A DNA stretch of 5,006 bases from VRUB01 sp046758085 (GTDB lineage Bacteria > Pseudomonadota > Gammaproteobacteria > Acidiferrobacterales > SPGG2). Positions 4,977 through 5,006 of this stretch are shown here, piece by piece. Under the pieces are notes generated by a model, which was given only the letters and a program-made list of their open reading frames with translations, was not told where the DNA came from and did no database searches. Position 1 is the stretch's first letter. Each line of letters opens with the position of its first letter. The position numbers and the translations under genes were made by a program. The stretch is taken from positions 1 to 5,006 of the forward strand of contig JBHHZP010000207.1 of the NCBI GenBank assembly GCA_046758085.1, written 5' to 3'.

Positions 4977-5006
4977 TTCCTTTCTTTGCGTGCCCAAAGA
5001 AAGGAA
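4977..5006. repeat. Perfect 12-bp inverted repeat, likely dispersed palindromic element (reaches window edge)
   Basis: TTCCTTTCTTTG (4977-4988) and CAAAGAAAGGAA (4995-5006) are exact reverse complements around the six-base loop CGTGCC. The purine/pyrimidine-split arms with a GC loop resemble TTTCTTTG/CAAAGAAAG palindromes I recall as scattered through intergenic DNA of many gamma- and betaproteobacteria. The element ends exactly at the window boundary and may continue; a C at 5007 would extend the arms to GTTCC/GGAAC. As RNA it would form a strong hairpin and could act as a bidirectional transcription end after moeA. Confidence 0.65.

Overview
The window looks like chromosomal DNA of a gammaproteobacterium with moderately high GC. 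The main support is a partial hflD at the left edge, since HflD is essentially restricted to Gammaproteobacteria. The remaining genes are ordinary proteobacterial housekeeping or accessory metabolism. I see no phage genes, transposase, CRISPR array, tRNA or rRNA.

Layout, left to right. (1) Minus strand, 1-240: the first 80 codons of hflD, reading out of the window's left edge, probably from a TTG start. It is easy to miss because the frame has no stop inside the window. (2) 241-920: about 680 bp between the divergent hflD and patatin genes. I found no convincing gene there, only several small inverted repeats. The mnmA gene that commonly precedes hflD is absent. (3) Plus strand, 921-2075: a patatin-family serine lipase with an intact Ser-Asp dyad. 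(4) Plus strand, 2078-2287: a 69-residue two-TM DUF2905 protein, starting 2 bp after the patatin stop and so probably translated with it. (5) 2288-2605: a 318-bp gap. It holds a 7-bp hairpin, a strong Shine-Dalgarno site in front of an unannotated 36-codon ORF, and a second long imperfect hairpin. (6) Plus strand, 2606-3616: an adenosine-deaminase-superfamily enzyme that most resembles bacterial adenine deaminases. (7) Plus strand, 3676-4887: moeA, molybdopterin molybdenumtransferase. (8) 4888-5006: non-coding DNA with a short hairpin, a TAATATTAC nonamer, and a perfect 12-bp inverted repeat at the right edge that looks like one unit of a dispersed repeat.

How the genes fit together. The patatin and DUF2905 genes form a compact membrane/lipid pair. 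Adenine deaminase (adenine to hypoxanthine) and MoeA (molybdenum insertion into the cofactor used by xanthine dehydrogenase) could belong to one purine-degradation theme, but no molybdoenzyme is visible here, so that is inference. No wholly new multi-gene system is evident. The least explained parts are the small ORF with its flanking hairpins (about 2304-2517), the 680-bp divergent spacer, and the repeat at the right edge.
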